Positions 24,131 to 38,273 of a stretch of 64,000 nt of DNA are shown here, piece after piece. Position 1 is the first letter of the stretch, and every line of letters starts with the position of its first letter. The stretch is from NCBI RefSeq assembly GCF_030445035.2, contig NC_080683.1:96619675-96683674 (forward strand), read 5' to 3'. The notes under the pieces are model-generated. The model was not told the DNA's origin. It did no database searches and worked only from the letters and a program-made list of their open reading frames with translations. The DNA comes from Dasypus novemcinctus. Lineage: Eukaryota; Chordata; Mammalia; Cingulata; Dasypodidae. The translations under genes and the position numbers were made by a program.

Positions 24131-26139
24131 AGCTGCATTCTTTTTGTTTGATGTAAGTGTGTTGTTAGTACCACCCTTATGGTGTATTTGTTTGTTTGTG
24201 TGTGTAATTAACAAGAGGACTGGAAGAGATAAGCACAGGGAGAGGTACTCCCAAAATTTGAATGGAGAGAGGAAGTTATTACAGAGGACAAGGATGTCCT
24301 TGTCTGTGACGAAGGGCAACAAGTCACCTATCATCTGTGTCTCTCATTCTTCAGTTGTAACATTGCTGAGCTCGCAGGTTAAATAAGTAATGTGCCGGGC
24401 ACAGTAGGCATTCAGGAAATTTAATTCAATCTCTCCCCTTTTCCTAAAAAGGAATTCATGTTAGATGTGGTGAAAGGCAGTAGAAAACAAATTTAAGGGA
24501 GACCAAAAAGTGATGGCAGGGAAGAAATATTGGATTATGTGATTCTTCACAAGACTGTCACGTTTCAACTATTGTCCTGTTAGACTGATATCTCTTGGTA
24601 AGAAAGGTTTGGGTGAGAAGGCACAATGTTTCTCCACTCTTTATGTAAATAGAACAGAGGAGTTTACCAACTAACCGACCTTATCCTTTTCAAAGAAGCA
24701 AGAAAATTTGAGTGATAGCAAAGCCTCAGTATAGAGAGGGATATTACCACTCAGTGCTTGAAGAATTGGGGAAGCCAAGGACTCAGAGCAGAAAGACTGG
24801 GAAGAGAAGGCTAAGCAAGCCAGTGGGGCCCTTTGTATATAAAATGTTTTAATTTTATGACTTGAGGAAAATATACTATTTCCACTGAGTGAAACAGAGG
24901 AAAATTTCTTTCCATGACCAGAGAAATATAATATTTTTCCTTTATTTTTAATACAATAGATACATTTTTAAAAGAAATTAATATCATTCTGTGTCCCTAA
25001 AAGATCATATACTTTTCCAGAAAAACAAAAGAAACCCATGAAAAGAAAAAAAAAAAGTGATGAGATATTATTTTACCCAATTGACACTTTTCCCCCAATG
25101 AAATAAAGTGAAATCAAACCACATGTGTTTGCTCCTATTTTGGAGAACTATCTACTCCATGACATGCCAGTACTTGGCTTCCTGATTCATTGCAAAATAA
25201 AAGTGCTGTCTGTACTACGTGTTAGTCTTTCATATTGTCGTCAGGGCAGAATTTTGTCTTAGCTTGGGTCTCTGTAAATGGACAAGAATTCACTTGTGTC
25301 TTTGTCTGCTGAACTTATTTTTCTGCATATTCTACTCCTGGAATATGTAGATTCATTTAGAGGTTAAGGTAAAAGCAGATCTGTATTACAGGCAGTACCT
25401 GAACAAATTGTATCTACTGGATGTTTGACCGGTAATCTATTCTTTTAGTATAATTAATAGTGGTCTGGACTGTGAGAATGAGAGAGAGAGACCATAGGAA
25501 AAGGGGTGGGAAGAATTCCAAGCTAGCCAACATATCTATTAGCCTTAATGACTGGAATTGGCAGGATCGCATATAGGGTCTCTATAAATTACTGGGCTTA
25601 AAATGCATTGTTTGTGATACTTCATCTGGCTTCTAGATTACAACCATTATTGAATATCCACTGAGATGATTAGGTTCTTTAGTTTTACCCAAATATGAAA
25701 TTGGTGTTATGCATTCTATTATTATTATATTACCATATCTTGAGAAGTACTAAAAATAAATGAAAATTTCCAGTGTCTGAAAGTGCTATCAATTTTATGC
25801 TCCTAATATTAAACCCCACATATATGTCTATCAAGAAATTAATTTAAATATTTTTAGATATTGTATTAAAGTTATAGTATTTAAATTTGTAAAATTTATT
25901 AAAATAAAATATTCTTGAACATAGTCATTGTAAAATTTAGCTTACTTAAGTAATCCTAGAGCTAATTTCTTTTATTTCATAGGTGTTCACAAAATAAAAT
26001 AAATTACTATAGGAAGAAAGTTAGGGAATTTAAATTTGTGTGAAACTTTTCAATCACTAATTAGCTACAATGTGTCATTAAGTACATTTCATGAAGTGTT
26101 TGTAGCTTCATTATTTCCCTATCCTTAAAAAAAATGTTT
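24131..26139. other. Intergenic flank without confident features
   Basis: AT-rich sequence. A phrase 'tgtgccgggcacagtaggca' at 24391-24410 resembles the end of a MIR/L2 repeat. Nothing else is recognised. Confidence 0.55.
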
Positions 26140-26770
26140 TCCATCCACATATACTGCTGGTGGGAATGTAAAATGAGGCAGCTGCTTTGAAAATAAGCCT
26201 GGCAGTTCCTCAAAGGTTAAACACAATGCTATCATAGGCCTAGCAATACTACATGTAGAAATGAAAACAAACATCTATACAGAAATGTTAATAGAAGCGT
26301 TATTAATAATAGCCAAAAAGTGGAAATGATGTAAATGTCCATTAACTGATGAATAAACAAAATAGGGTATATCCATAAAATGGAATGTTATTTGACAATA
26401 AAAAGGAATGAAGTACTAAAACATGCTATAATATCGATGAACCTTGACAACATTATTCGAGGTAAAAGGTCAGTAATAAAAGACGCATATGGTGTGATCC
26501 CATTTGTGTGAAATGTACAGGATAGGCAACTCCGTAGAGAATGAGAGCAGATAAATGGTTGCCTATGGTTGGATGGGTGGGGGTGCAGGGGAATGGAGGG
26601 TGACTGCTAAAGAGTACAGGGTTTCTTTTTGTGGTAATGAAAAATGTTCTAAAATTGGTTATGATGGTTGCACAACTTTGTGAATACATTAAAAACAATT
26701 AAGTGTACACTTTAAATGGGTGAATTTTATAGTATGTGACTTATATCTCAATAAAACTGTTACAAAAAAG
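26140..26770 (+). mobile_element. L1M-type LINE 3' end
   Basis: Classic old L1 3' end in sense orientation: 'actgctggtgggaatgtaaa', 'tattaataatagccaaaaag', 'aaatgtccattaactgatga', 'ggttgcctatggttggatgg', then 'tatctcaataaaactgttac' and an A-rich end. It is 5' truncated with no coding capacity. Confidence 0.9.
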
Positions 26771-27214
26771 TGCTTCCCTTTCAGTCCTGATTGATAAGAA
26801 TCTTTCCCAAGAACCATGGAATATCTTAAATGAAAAATGATATAAGAAATAACAATTGGAATAGGAATAACGCTATACTAAATAGCATTATTAAATAATA
26901 AGTCGAAAGATTAGCAAGTAGAGAATATAAAGTCAAGAAATATTTTCAAGAACACAGAACAAAACGCTACAAAATTTCTCAACTTAATAGGTACATACGT
27001 TTGTTGAAGTTAAACCAAGGGAATGTTTTTAAATTATGAATCACTTTTAAGCTCTTTCCTATTAAGTAAAACACAGACAAGTAATAGTCATATTTTTTGA
27101 TGTGTGGAATTTTACTATTAAATTACCTGTACCTCACAGTAATGTAGCGGCCAAAATGTTTCCAGGAGAACTTAACTTTGTAAAGTAGGCAGTTTAAACT
27201 TAAGCAAAATGATA

Positions 27215-27440
27215 CAGAGGCAAGAGAGCTGGATTAGGAATCAGAAGACCTATTTGTAAAAGTAGCTGTGATTTCTGTTGGTCATTTAAATACTCATCCT
27301 CAGTATCCGTTTCTGTAAAAGTGTAGGGATTCCTCCTAACTCAAAGTGTTGTTGTGAAGATCAAATCAGATATCAAATATATACTGGTGAATGCTTTACA
27401 AAGGTAAGGTATTATAATAATTATTATTTTATTATTAGTA
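27215..27440 (+). repeat. MIR SINE
   Basis: 'gagctggattaggaatcaga', a 'cagtatccgtttctgtaaaa' core and 'caaagtgttgttgtgaagat' with 'gaatgctttacaaaggtaag' at the end follow MIR order. Diverged. Confidence 0.75.
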
Positions 27441-29590
27441 TTATTTACTATTACTAAGCACCTGAGAAACTAGCATAAGAATTCCAGTACAATAATTATT
27501 GAGAAGACCAAAGGGGTTATATATATATATCCAGGATTCTTAAAGTTAAAATATTCTGAAGGATTGACTACTATTCTATTTTTTAAAAGAAACCGTGCAT
27601 CTCTAACAGGGCATATTATCAAACTTATAGCAGAACCTATATTTGTCTCTTATGTTCTATCCAGGTATTACTACCAAAATAGAAGTCATTATCCTACATA
27701 TCTTAATAAATGATACCAGAAAAATCTGTTTTTCTTCTTTCATAATATATTCATACTTCCTTTAAACTTATATTTCCCTCTTTTATATTGATTTTTACCT
27801 TTCACATTATAATTTTACATTCTTATCACAAATTTAATACATATTCATTTTAGAAAATGTAGAAGACTTGGATCTGTAAAAAGAGAAAAGAATTCTTAAA
27901 ATTTTTCAATGATAATAGATTTGTACACATTTTATAAAACAAGTTGTACTTTCTTTCAATATGTTCACTAAACATTGTTTCTGAATTTTCTCCCTCCTCC
28001 ATCCCTCTTAAAAATTATTAGTCATGACTAATATCACGTCTTCTTGCCTAACATTGAAGGCAGATGAAGATGTGTATGCTTTTATTTAACCTTTAAACTC
28101 TTACTTTTAAAATATGTTAACAAATGGGAAATGAAAGCAATCTTAGTACAGATTTCCTCTTACTAATCAGTATAGTTCTGTTTATTCCAGCCACCCATTT
28201 CTCTATTTTTACTTGGTTCCAAACATTAAAATGTGATAACTCTTTTTTTAAAAATTTTAGTATAGAGGTATGTTTTTCATAAAAATTTAGGGAGATTTTA
28301 AAAAATCATTAAAAAGAAAATAAGGAAGCAATAACTCTCACCTCATAGAAATAATCATATTTAATATATTTTGTGACATCTTTATATTTTTAAAAATATA
28401 TACAAAGTATATGTCACTTAAATTAAAAAAGCTAAATATTGACATCTAACTTCTTTTTCAGACTATAGAAATTTGGTATGTGGAGAGAATAATCTGAACT
28501 AGTCCAAAAGAACTTTCAGCATCATATCTTCTCTTTATACACCCCTGCTTTCTTTACTAGATTCAAATCATACAACCATTGCTTGGTTGCCTAATGAGAT
28601 GCAGCTACTCTTTAATTTTTGTTATGACTTACTTTCCCTTTTAGAAGGTTTTAATTCTCCTTAAAATGTTTGGTTGGTTTATTGTTATTGTTGTTGTTTT
28701 GTTTTGTCTTGTCCCTAACACACGATATACAATTAGAAGAACCTGGCTCATTGGTTCTTTCCATCACAGTGGAAAAGAGATTTTGTTGTTGCTGTTGTTA
28801 ATTTTTCTTTTCATTGTTATTGGTCTTTCCAAAAGATAAAGATTTAATTCTGGGTACTGCCCTTCAGAGAGTTCTCTGTTATTCCGTAATGCTTAAATAT
28901 TTCCTATAGCAAATAAAGAACTTGTAAATCTGAAATGCAAAGGTATAATTCTTTTTACCAATTTTCAGACCTAGTTAATGAGATACTGAACATGATGGGG
29001 AAAAAATGCGTTGAAATTCAATTGCAAAGTAAATGGTAAATGGGATCCATCTTATTTCCTGTTTGTTCTCCTTTCATTCATTTAGTATATGAAGAAGTGA
29101 TGATATGTGAACTGTTTTTGAAATAAAATTCATGTGCATGTATATGTCTGTATATCTCAAAGATGTTTTGCCCCAAACTTCCTTTCTAGCTCCTAAGGTT
29201 ATCTCAACATCTTCTTTGAAAGAGATAATTTCTTCACACACACAGTCCCCTCCCCAGCTGCTTTAGGCTCTGTAGTTCATAATTTCAGTAAATGTTTTGC
29301 CAATATACTAAATTCTTTGTCCCACTGTCCATTTTGTTACATTTCTCCAGAAAACCTCAGTCCCTGGGGAATACAAGCATCCACTTTCTCGGTGTGTACA
29401 GTGGCAGCCAGGACTCAGGAGGGAAGGGAGAAAAGGTAGAAATGGCGGCTGATTCCACTGTGATTCATATCCAGACTCAAATGGGCCTGGACACTGCCTG
29501 ACTAGCTTCTTGTATCCATTTTGTCAGTCAACTCTCCTACTCTACACTACATTTTCAAGTTTCTTTGGTTTCTTCTAGTCTCTCTCTCTC
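27441..29590. other. Intergenic flank without recognisable features
   Basis: AT-rich DNA with a (TA)n tract at about 27519-27530 and TTG-rich simple sequence near 28685-28800. I see no gene or confident repeat. Confidence 0.55.
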
Positions 29591-29592
29591 TA

Positions 29593-29818
29593 GCCCAGAG
29601 TTTCCCAATTTTGCACGCCCTACCCCCCCGCAGACATTTGGCAATGTCTGAGGACACTTTTGATTCTCACCACTGGGTGAGGGGTGCTATTGACCTCTAG
29701 AGATTAAAGGTGGAAGAATCTGCTCAACATCCTACAACACATAGGACAACACCCTCCCGCCAGTAGAGAATGATCTGGTACAAGATGGCAATAGTGCCGA
29801 GGTGGAGACACCCTAGTC
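29593..29818 (+). mobile_element. MER20 hAT-type DNA transposon
   Basis: The copy is close to complete. It starts 'cccagagtttcccaattttg', then 'gcagacatttggcaatgtct', 'gaggggtgctattgacctct', 'acatcctacaacacatagga' and ends 'caatagtgccgaggtggaga'. MER20 is a placental-mammal element with no coding capacity. It lies about 10.5 kb upstream of the MAN1A1 start codon. Confidence 0.9.
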
Positions 29819-30344
29819 TAACACTGTTATGCTTGGCAGATTTCCCTCTGCTTTACAGAGAAAACAGCAGCCAATTGCTGGGAATACCTTCATCTCTCCT
29901 ATTTCAATCCCAAAACACTTACCCCCATATCTGTACTTGGGCTCCTTCTTGTTACAATAATGGGACTGTCCCCTTCTCTTGGCTGAGGCCAAGCACACCT
30001 TTGTGCTCTCACTTTCTCCATAATATTAGACTATTTATTATGCATTTTCCGTTGTGTATACTCAACCTTTCCTTTCAGTGTTCCTTTCGATTTTAAACAC
30101 AATTGAATTTCTTCATTTAAGTAAACAAACCAAAAATCCTCCTCTCCCTTCAGTTATTGCCCTTTTTCTCCTTCTTTGTATCCATATATCTCCCAATAGT
30201 TCCCCATGATACCAGCTGAGTACAATCCCTCACCTCCCACTCACTGCTCAACCCACTCCAGTCTGGTTGCTCGGCCCATCACCATTGAAACAGCTCTAAT
30301 GACGCTTACTGATGCCCTCCACATGGTAAATCCCTCAGATAATG

Positions 30345-32310
<1,966 letters not shown>

Positions 32311-33159
32311 TCCCTCAGTTTTTAATCTTCCTCTTACTTCACCTCTTAGCAGCATATAACAATGTTTATCACCCCCTGCTTTTTGAAACAATCTTCCATT
32401 AATTTTCATGACCGAACAAGCTCCTGATTTTCAACAGCTCTGGTCATATTCTTTCAAGTTTATTCATCCTTTTCCGGGCCTTTAAATGTAGGCATTTCTT
32501 TAAAGCTCAGTCCTGGAACTTCACATCTCCTCAGTCTTCACTCTCTCCTTTCATTAAGACTCATTGCTTCATTTAGCATATATGTGAAACATTTTCACAT
32601 TAATATTTCTTGTCCTGACCTCTCCGAGTTTCAAATCCGTATATCCATTTACCTACTTTTATTATTTTTTTCTATGTCTTAAAAATACCTCAATCTCGAC
32701 ATATCTTCAGTTGCCTTGTACTCCTCCTTCTAACAACCTCCCTTTCTATTTTGGGAAGATTCTCCACTGTGCACAGTGTTGGGGGGAGGAAATTCCCAAC
32801 CTCCTACTCCTGTAGCTGAAAGAGGTTGGTCATCTGTCTCCCCAATACCTGAGCAACCAGTTCATGCCTCTTTGCCTCTGGAATGACTTACTCGAAGACA
32901 GAGGTGTTGAGCATTCATTCCAGGCTTGGTTGGCATTAATGACATCCTGCTTCAGTGGGGTTGATGTTATGGGCATACTGTTTCTCCTCATAGAACTATG
33001 TGGTCTTCCGTGGTTCTAGGACCTCCCCAGTGACCTCAAGTGCTGTCTATTTTCCAAGTCTGGCCATTCAGAAAAGTAGGAATTGCTCCTGAGAACAAGG
33101 ATGCTCATCTGAGAGAGGGATTCTTCCCTATTCCCTTATTCAACTTTCTTGGAACACTC

Positions 33160-33530
33160 TGTGATGGTTCACTATGTGTTATGTTGGCTAGGTTATGGTG
33201 TCCACTTGGGTAATCAATCACTGGCCTAGATATTGCTTTGAAGGAATTTGGTAGAGGGATTAGAGTCTATAATCAGTTGATTTTTAAGTAAAGGAGATTA
33301 CCCTCAATAATGTGGCTTCATTCCATCCAATTGAGACTGGCCTTAAGAACAAAGAACTGAGAGTTAGAAAAAAAAAATTCTCCCTGAAGATGAAAACATC
33401 AATCCCATTAGAATTTCTAGCTTGGAGGTCACTCATAGAACCTCAAGACTTGAACATCAGCTCTTACTGGAATTTCCAGTCTGCTAACTTCCCCTACATA
33501 TTTTGAATTCAAGACTGAAACATGAAAGTT
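33160..33530 (+). mobile_element. Old solo LTR-like repeat (TGTGATGGTT family)
   Basis: It begins 'tgtgatggttcactatgtgt' and continues with 'agtaaaggagattaccctca' and 'aatgtggcttcattccatcc', the order seen in the family that also gives the minus-strand copy at 46096-46539. The 3' end is eroded and no flanking duplication is visible. Class (ERVL/MaLR-like) is inferred from recall. Confidence 0.55.
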
Positions 33531-33929
33531 AACAAGTATACTGCAACCCTACAAAGGCAGGAATTTTAAGGTTCAGATTCCTCAGAAAGGAAGGTTTTAA
33601 ATAGCCTTGACTAGCAAACTAGTATAAGATAAGTGTAATTTTTAAAAAAATCTAGTAGAGGGGGGTAACAGTTATAACCTTGCTCTAAGTTGTAGGGGAA
33701 AAAAAAAACTTCTGTCAACATTTCCTGTATTGCTGTGTTATAGATATTTTGCCTTTCTCTTTTTTCTGTATTCTACATTGCAGAATAATGCATATGGTTT
33801 ATTAGTGGGGTTTTCTGGGGAAGTCATGGATACTCAGACTCCATCTCTACCCTCCCCCCACCCCATCACTTAACCCCATTCCTTTCCCCCTCTCACTTGT
33901 TTGTATGCAGATGTTTCCATTTCACTGCC

Positions 33930-34312
33930 TGTTAGGGCTCAATTGTGATAAACAAGCTACCTAGAAGAGGTACCTGACCATACCTTGAACCTAAAACCAG
34001 GAACAAGCAGCCCCAGCTGCATGTCAGGGCACAAAGTTTGCTTGATGCCTGCTTTTCCCTCAGAGGCAGGGCCTCTCCCTCCGGGATGTATAAACACCAA
34101 ATCTCCGGCAATAGTGTCTCTTGTCCCTGATGTGAATCAGGACAGGCAAAGCTGCCATCCACAGACTCCAACCTGAGCAGTTGACCTCCCTGGGGGACTG
34201 GCCACACTGAGACCCCTTCCCCTGCTCTTTTGTATCCTTTGTGTTACACAAGTAATAAAGTGGACATTGCTGCAAATCTCCCTTGTACCTGAGGCTGTGT
34301 TCCGATAATGCA
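33930..34312 (+). mobile_element. Solo retroviral-type LTR with TATA and poly-A signals
   Basis: The segment has an LTR layout: TG start (33930), TATAAA (34089-34094), AATAAA (34254-34259) about 165 bases later, and a CA near 34312. That spacing fits a U3-R-U5 of a gammaretrovirus-like LTR. No gag/pol/env sequence adjoins it. The ends are not confirmed, because no clear short duplication flanks them. Confidence 0.55.
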
Positions 34313-34660
34313 CTGTAGAGAATGTTGCTCCATAGGGGTTAACTCTAAAACTTATTTCTTAGGCTGCAAAATATCTATCATAAAGGAGGAAAGGACATTA
34401 CCTGGAGATTGAGGACTTGCAAGTTGATACAGTAACTGATGAGATTTGGGAGTGTCTTCATTTGAAAAAGGGGAATAAGTGTATTTTTGTTATACAAGTA
34501 ATAACCGTAATATGTTATGGAGGAACAATCTTTTCAGAGTTGTACTTTTGGGAAGAAGGAGATGAGTGAATGCTGGTCTGCCAAGGGGTAGACTGTGGCA
34601 TACATTTGTCACTTTATTTCTGACTGTTTAGCACATCTAACCACATTCCTGTTTGGGGGT

Positions 34661-35111
34661 TGTTGGTGATTGAATCATGTCCCCCACAGAAGGCATGTTC
34701 AGGTCTCAACCCCTGGTCCTGTGGATGTGAACCCATTTGTAAATAAGACCTTGAAGATGTTATTAGTTAAGATGTATCCATACTGAGAGAGGATGGGCCT
34801 GAATCCTATACGGCTGACATCTTTAAAAGGAAAGGAAATTGGATGTGGAAAAAAAGCCATGGGAGGAAGCCAGAAGAAACCTGGAGGAGAAAGAAGACAT
34901 CGCTGTGTGTATTGCCATGTGACAGAAAAGCCAAGAACCAAGGATCACTGGTAGCCAGCTCCAGAATGTGATAGCCTTTGGGCAATGAGCATCGTCTTGC
35001 TGATGCATCTATTTTGTACTTTTCCTACCCTTGAAACTGGATCAACAAATTTGCATTTTTTAAGCCAAACCATTGTATGGTATTTGTTTTAGCAGCTGGG
35101 AAACTAAGACA
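34661..35111 (+). mobile_element. MaLR-type solo LTR (MLT1-like)
   Basis: It starts 'tgttggtgattgaatcatgt' with 'cccattt(g)taaataagacc' and 'ctgaatcctatacggctgac', and ends 'agcagctgggaaactaagac' plus A. This is the pattern of mammalian apparent LTR retrotransposons. The flanks GGGGT (34656-34660) and GGGGC (35112-35116) look like a 5-bp duplication with one change. Confidence 0.75.
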
Positions 35112-35609
35112 GGGGCATTCCCCAGCAATACAGTTTGAGTATGGAATAAGTGCTCCACCATCCACTACAGACATTGAAAGGGTCAGATTTTCTCTCTTTT
35201 TCTCCTCTTAGTTGGCAAGGCTTGGGTATGTGACCTAGCCACTCACACCACCACTACCTGGGAATATAAATTTAAATGAGGGCCACATAAATGAAGATAA
35301 GGTTGAGATTCATCTTTGGTAGCATGGGCAAGGTTCCTGAGAGGCAGATGTGTTCTGACCAGAAGATGCTTGTCAAAAGATATTTCTTATTCTTCCTACT
35401 TCTTAGACTTCTGGACCTGCTTTGGTTCCTCTTGATTTCCAGGCCATGTGTTCCTATATCCTTGGATTTGATGAGCTCTTGCTTCCAGCTCTCTCTCTTT
35501 CTCTCTCAGAGAAGTTGTAGGCTGTTTTACTTTACTAAAACATGCCAGTGCAAAAACACCAGAAATGGTTTGGAATTTTTCTTGTTTTTGTCGTTTTGTT
35601 TTTAGTATA

Positions 35610-36690
35610 TATATAGTTGTTGCTGTTAGGTTGGCTTTTATAATGGTGTAGCAGTTTAATATTATTGATGAATTCCAAAAAGAAATATTGGATTATGCTT
35701 GTAATCTGATCTGTACCTGGGCATGATTGAGTTATGATTAGGGCATTGAGTCCCTACCCCTTGGTGGGTGGGGACTTAAAGATAAAAGGCATGGCAAAGA
35801 ACAGAGTTGAGGGGGTTTGATGTTGGAGTTTGATGCTGAAGCCTTAAGCTGGAGCCCCAGGAAGTAAACTCACAGAGGAAAGAGAAACCAGTCACAGGAA
35901 AAAGAAACCCTGAACCCAGAGAAAAGCAAACCCCAGGGACGTAGGAACCCAGGAAGCCTGAACCCTTGCAGCCATCTTGCTCCAAAAAGACTTTGGTGAG
36001 GGAAGTAACTTATACTTTATGGCCTGGTATCTGTAAGCTCCTACCCCAAATAAATACCCTTTATAAAAACCAACCCATTTCTGGTATTTTGCATCAGCAC
36101 CCCTTTGGCTGACTAATACAAATGGGAATTTATTAGGGTAAAATCTTACAGTTCAGAGACTGTGAGAATGTCCAAATCAAGGCTTCATCAAAGATACTGT
36201 CTCACCAAAGGTCTGCTGCTGGCAATTCTGGACTCCTGCCACCAGGCAAGATAAAACTGCAGGTGGTTTCTGCCTTCCCTTTGGGGCTTACTTCTCTGTG
36301 AACTCAGATGTGGGTGATCAGGCACATGGCTCTTCTCTCTTCTCTGGACCTTGTTGTTTCAGCTTTGGGCTGCAACACTGTTTCTAGCCTCCAGCCTCTC
36401 TCTCAACCTTACAGGTTTCTCTGTCTTTCTGCAGCTGCAGGAAACCTGGAGTCCTCTCTCACATGGCAGGGCAAAATGGCAGTTCTTTTTCTCTGTGTGT
36501 GTTGCATGTTTCTCCTGTTTATAAAAGACTCCAGAAAGATGGCCAGACCCACCCTAGGTCAAACTTCACTGAAGTACTCCAATCAAAGGCCCCCAAATGA
36601 ATTCAGTCCAATCAGAGTGTCACACCCACAGAAGTAGGTCAATTTAAGAACATAATTTTCAGGAGTTCACAAAAGACTAAAACCAGCACA
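35610..36690 (-). mobile_element. Lineage-specific LTR, split by a second LTR
   Basis: 'gttaggttggcttttataat' (to 35646) joins directly to 'gggaatttattagggtaaaa' (from 36126) once the inner LTR is removed, giving a continuous LTR end. The rest runs through CT-rich sequence ('tgaactcagatgtgggtgat') to 'actaaaaccagcaca' near 36689. The related copy at 61170-62050 has the same intact junction, 'gacttttataataaggattt'. Orientation is inferred from the LTR family. Confidence 0.65.
35647..36120 (+). mobile_element. Solo LTR (474 bp) nested in another LTR
   Basis: It starts TGTAGCAG and ends CTGACTAATACA, the TG...CA rule of LTRs. It is flanked by a perfect 5-bp duplication AATGG at 35642-35646 and 36121-36125. 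An AATAAA signal lies at 36049-36054. A related copy in reverse occurs at 56545-57015. Confidence 0.85.
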
Positions 36691-36949
36691 AACACTTAAA
36701 GAAAAATATGAAGAAAATACAGATTCCTCTTAGCAACCCTTTACTAACACCTGCATTAGCTTGATATATTTGTTACAATTGATGAAAGAATATTACTATA
36801 ATTGTGCTATTAACTCTAGTCTGTGGTTTACATTAGTGTTCCTTATTTGTGTTGTTGTGTTGTATGTTTTTTTTTTAAAAACTGTTCCTTTTTTTTTTTT
36901 TTAATTTGAAGAGTCAGTCAGTCCCATTTACGTTATTTGCATCATAATG

Positions 36950-37700
36950 ATCTTTCTTCCCTAATCCTGGCTCTCTTCTGATATCTCCTACCTTAGTGAA
37001 TGGCATCACCATTTATCCAACAGACAAGTCAAAAACCCAGGCTCCATCCTCTACAATCTTTCTCTCTCAGCTCCACATCTACTCTATCATGAAGTTCTAC
37101 TGATGTTCCCTTTAAATATCCTTTGGGTTTATCCACATCTTTCCAGCTCTGCTGACATTAATATCAGCAGCCTAGTTCAAGCCACCATCATTTCTCACCT
37201 GGATTACAACAACCTCCTATTTAGTCTACCTGCACTTTTTTCCTCCCCTAGTCCTCTCACAATCCTGTATTCAGAAAGGTTTTTTCTAAATGGAAAATCT
37301 GATCGTGTCACACACGACCCCGCTACCTAGCTACATCCACTCTTTCAGTCACTTGGAAACTTGCCTTGTTGCTGCTCACCTCCAGGTCTCTGCACATGCT
37401 GTTGCCTCTCCCTGGAATGCTCTTCTTCCACTCCATCTTTCTAGTGAATGCTGACTCATAATCCTTCACACCTTAGGTCACCCATTCCTCATAGACAGTT
37501 CCCCAAACTTCCTGACACACTTAGAATCCCCATTATATACTCTTATAGTCCCATGTAACTCTTTCTTAGGATACTTGTCATGGTTGCATTTTACATTTTT
37601 TTAACGTGATTATGTGATTAATACCTGTGTTCCTTCTCAAAGAGTAAGTTCCATGAAGACTAGGATAAAGTCTAACTTTGCTCGTCAGTGTTTCTCATTA
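36950..37700 (+). repeat. L2 LINE 3' part
   Basis: 'agttcaagccaccatcattt', 'ctcacctggattacaacaac', 'gcacatgctgttgcctctcc', 'ctggaatgctcttcttccac' and 'gattatgtgattaatacctg' follow the L2 ORF2 end and 3' UTR in order. It is probably the continuation of the L2 at 30195-32740, displaced by the intervening insertions. Confidence 0.75.
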
Positions 37701-37905
37701 AGAACTGACCTAAGCCTATCTGTGCAGCGCAGTGATCTGTTTTTGTTTTTTCATGGATAATGAAAGCTGCCAATAGTTAGAGGTGGGTAAAGGTTGGGTA
37801 TTCCCCAACAATCTCACCTCCAGGTTATAATGAAAGCTAGTCTCAGACTAAATTGTGCCACACAAAGAGCCATTTATCAAACAAACAGGGATTAATAAGA
37901 AGGCA

Positions 37906-38273
37906 TCTGCCTACCATATGGGAGGTCCAGGGTTCAAACCCAGGGCCTCTGGACCCATGTGGTGAGCTGGCGCACTCTCAGTGCTGATGCACAGAAGGAG
38001 TGCCCTGCCACACAGGGGTGTCCCTCACATAGGGGAGCCCCACACATAAGGAGTGCGCCCTGCAAGGAGCTGCCCCATGTGAAAAAGACACAGCCTGCCC
38101 AGGAGTGGTACCGCATACACAGAGAGCTGATGTAGAAAGATGATGCAACAAAAATAAAGAGACATATATTCCCAGACACAGAAGAACACAGTGAATGGAC
38201 ACAGAGAGCAGACAATGGGGGGAGAAAGGGGGAAGGAAGGAAATAAATAAAAATTAATAAAAATCTTTAAAAA
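37906..38273 (+). mobile_element. 5'-truncated DAS-type SINE
   Basis: The copy starts inside the tRNA-like head ('tctgcctaccatatgggagg'), just upstream of the B box GGTTCAAACCC (37931-37941), and has the usual body and AT-rich tail. Perfect 12-bp duplications AATAAGAAGGCA lie at 37894-37905 and 38274-38285. The truncation together with a perfect duplication points to incomplete target-primed reverse transcription and excludes later deletion. Confidence 0.95.

Noticed and set aside
34087..34260. Promoter and poly-A signal of an unknown host gene
   Set aside because: The TATAAA to AATAAA spacing and the surrounding sequence fit a solo LTR better; no adjacent open frame exists.
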